Both the position numbers and the translations under genes were made by a program. A stretch of 64,000 nucleotides of DNA from Isosphaeraceae bacterium (GTDB taxonomy: Bacteria; Planctomycetota; Planctomycetia; Isosphaerales; Isosphaeraceae), in the NCBI GenBank assembly GCA_025356435.1, contig JANXSY010000104.1:29889-93888 (forward strand). The letters are read 5' to 3'. The notes below the pieces were generated by a model. The model had not been told where the DNA came from, searched no databases, and was given only the letters and a program-made list of their open reading frames with translations. Shown piece after piece: positions 62,866 through 64,000 of the stretch; position 1 is the stretch's first letter; each line of letters opens with the position of its first letter.

Positions 62866-63115
62866 ATGGCCTAAGCCTCGTGGCGGAGACGCCTTGGAGG
62901 CGAATCAGGGCGGGATGAATCGTCCGCGACGACACGTCGTGGGCCGATCTTACCGTCAATTTACTCTTGATTTTTGACTTTTTAAACGCGCGGCCGCTCG
63001 CTCTACAACCACCGCTCCGCCCCATCATCGGGCGCGAACGGTGGGACCACGGAGAGCTGGCGTTCGACCGACGCTGATCACGACTCCCGTCCCGTTCCCA
63101 TCCGAGGGTCATGGA
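62866..63115. other. Non-coding stretch before rny
   Basis: I see no gene here. A short inverted repeat ACGAC-ac-GTCGT lies near 62931-62942 and a run of A/T around 62956-62987 precedes a CGCGCGGCCGC block. It may be an RNA leader; no known riboswitch core is recognised. Confidence 0.4.
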
Positions 63116-63418
63116 ATGTCGGCCGTTTTGGCCTGGTTCGTCCGGTTGCTGATCGTCGTGCTCGGGCAGGTTTCGGCCCCCGCTACGGTTGATCTTCGCC
63201 CGTCGAGCTGGATCGATCACGGCCCGTTCCCCGCGTCTCGACACCGAGGGCAGGCTGTCGGCCTGGCCTCGTGGTCGTCGGCGTGTCCTCTCGGCGAGGA
63301 AGAATTACGCCACTTCGACGATCGTCCCGACCGTCCCATTGCGGGGAACAGACGGCTGACGGTTGCTCGTTCGGCGGTTACGGATTGGACTGCGCGACGG
63401 GACCTTGTCTCGTCGTGA
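63116..63418 (+). CDS. Possible small exported protein (about 100 residues)
   Basis: From ATG 63116 a frame of 100 codons starts with a signal-peptide-like MSAVLAWFVRLLIVVLGQVSAPA and has GAGGGT about seven bases upstream. The rest is arginine-rich with no recognisable motif, and codon use is less biased than in the neighbours. It may be a spurious frame. Confidence 0.3.
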   Translation: MSAVLAWFVRLLIVVLGQVSAPATVDLRPSSWIDHGPFPASRHRGQAVGLASWSSACPLGEEELRHFDDRPDRPIAGNRRLTVARSAVTDWTARRDLVSS

Positions 63419-63526
63419 CCTCGTGGTCGGCCTCGATCGGACCCGTTGGGCTCCCGCCCGACCACTCTTTTTGGAGAGGGGTCGGATCGGCAGATTCGAA
63501 CGGCCGCGCCGAAAGGATAGGTCGAC

Positions 63527-64000
63527 GTGGATTCGGGTTTCATCGGTGGCCTGATCGGGCTGCTCGCCGGAGTGGCGGGCGGTGTCTCGGGGTTGCACCT
63601 CTATCACCGCCTCAAGTGCAAGACCGCCCGGGGTCTCGCCGAAGAAATCGTCTCCGATGCACGTCGCGTGGCCGAGACCGTGCGGATCGAAGCTGAGCTC
63701 AAGGCCAAGGAGGAGATCCTCCGCCGCCGAGAGACCCTCGAACGCGAGGCCGAGGAGGCGAGGCGAGGTCTCCGTGACGCCGAACGCCGGCTCGAAAAGC
63801 GCGAAGATGTGCTCGACCAGAAACTCGATCACATCAATAAAAAAGAGCGTGAGGTCGAGACCGTCCAGCGCTTCCTCGCCGACCAGCAGGAAGATGTCAG
63901 CCGGCGCAACGCCGAGGTCAAGGCGCTGATCGTCGAGCAGCGTGATACGCTTCACCGGCTCTCGAACCTCTCTCGCGAAGAGGCCCGTGAGCAATTGCTC
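63527..64000 (+). CDS. rny: Ribonuclease Y, 3'-truncated by window end
   Basis: The visible 158 residues are the N-terminal anchor (GFIGGLIGLLAGVAGG) and long coiled coil (RRRETLEREAEEARRGLRDAERRLEKREDVLDQKLD) typical of RNase Y, before the KH and HD domains. HRLKCKTARGLAEEIVSDARRVAETVRIEAELKAKEE matches the start of the family. The GTG at 63527 has AAAGGA about nine bases upstream. It is a membrane endonuclease that starts mRNA decay. Confidence 0.88.
   Translation, partial: MDSGFIGGLIGLLAGVAGGVSGLHLYHRLKCKTARGLAEEIVSDARRVAETVRIEAELKAKEEILRRRETLEREAEEARRGLRDAERRLEKREDVLDQKLDHINKKEREVETVQRFLADQQEDVSRRNAEVKALIVEQRDTLHRLSNLSREEAREQLL

Noticed and set aside
1..64000. tRNA genes, CRISPR repeats, insertion sequences or phage genes
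   Set aside because: No cloverleaf-like sequence with a T-loop motif, no regularly spaced repeats and no transposase or integrase motif was seen by eye; a dedicated scan could still find a tRNA.

Overview
The window reads as a GC-rich bacterial chromosome segment, most likely from a planctomycete close to the Isosphaeraceae. This is an inference from gene content: a DUF1080 hydrolase, a lysine/alanine-rich histone-H1-like protein, a MoxR/VWA operon in the planctomycete arrangement, a protein starting with the NxSTGPKTxxGK motif, and many large glycan-assembly genes. I found no tRNA, rRNA, CRISPR array, transposase or phage gene. Genes are dense, often overlap by 1-11 bases, and use ATG, GTG and TTG starts.

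Layout. 1-7.5 kb: a plus-strand glycan operon (two GT2 enzymes, a CDP-alcohol phosphatidyltransferase with an extra N-terminal domain, a methyltransferase, a NodB-like deacetylase, a GT4, a GT9 and a 49-residue membrane protein). 7.5-10.5 kb: a metallophosphoesterase lipoprotein, a small zinc-ribbon protein and a DUF1080 protein closed by a clear terminator. 10.66-16.53 kb: a MoxR-BatA-VWA operon carrying five separate lesions, while I see no clear lesion elsewhere in the window. 16.6-20.7 kb: aldo/keto reductase, CBS protein, pterin dehydratase, a protein with three YbjQ-like repeats, and panB. 20.7-29.6 kb, all minus strand: an acyltransferase-GT39-panB operon, then, upstream and behind a terminator, a unit of REC-kinase, PAS kinase, response regulator, CrtI-type desaturase and GT2, which looks like regulated glycosyl-carotenoid synthesis. 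29.7-44.4 kb: mostly housekeeping genes (nadA, glgB, mutS2, ruvA, ruvB, trmB, fabZ), with a zinc-finger EEP membrane protein, a HEAT-repeat lipoprotein and the H1-like protein. 44.4-46.4 kb: a TPP enzyme with an export-type leader.

46.5-61.7 kb is a second glycan locus: an ABC-2 permease and ATPase for polysaccharide export, an alpha/beta hydrolase, an O-acetylation module (MBOAT acyltransferase plus two SGNH proteins in tandem), a GT4, a fused double GT4, a further GT on the other strand, and two related short coiled-coil proteins, one just after the exporter and one just after the double GT4. A MmgE/PrpD protein lies inside this locus and a PrpB-like lyase just after it. The window ends inside rny (RNase Y).

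The most promising novelty is the export/O-acetylation locus with its paired coiled-coil proteins. The most striking sequence-level event is the local decay of the MoxR/VWA operon.
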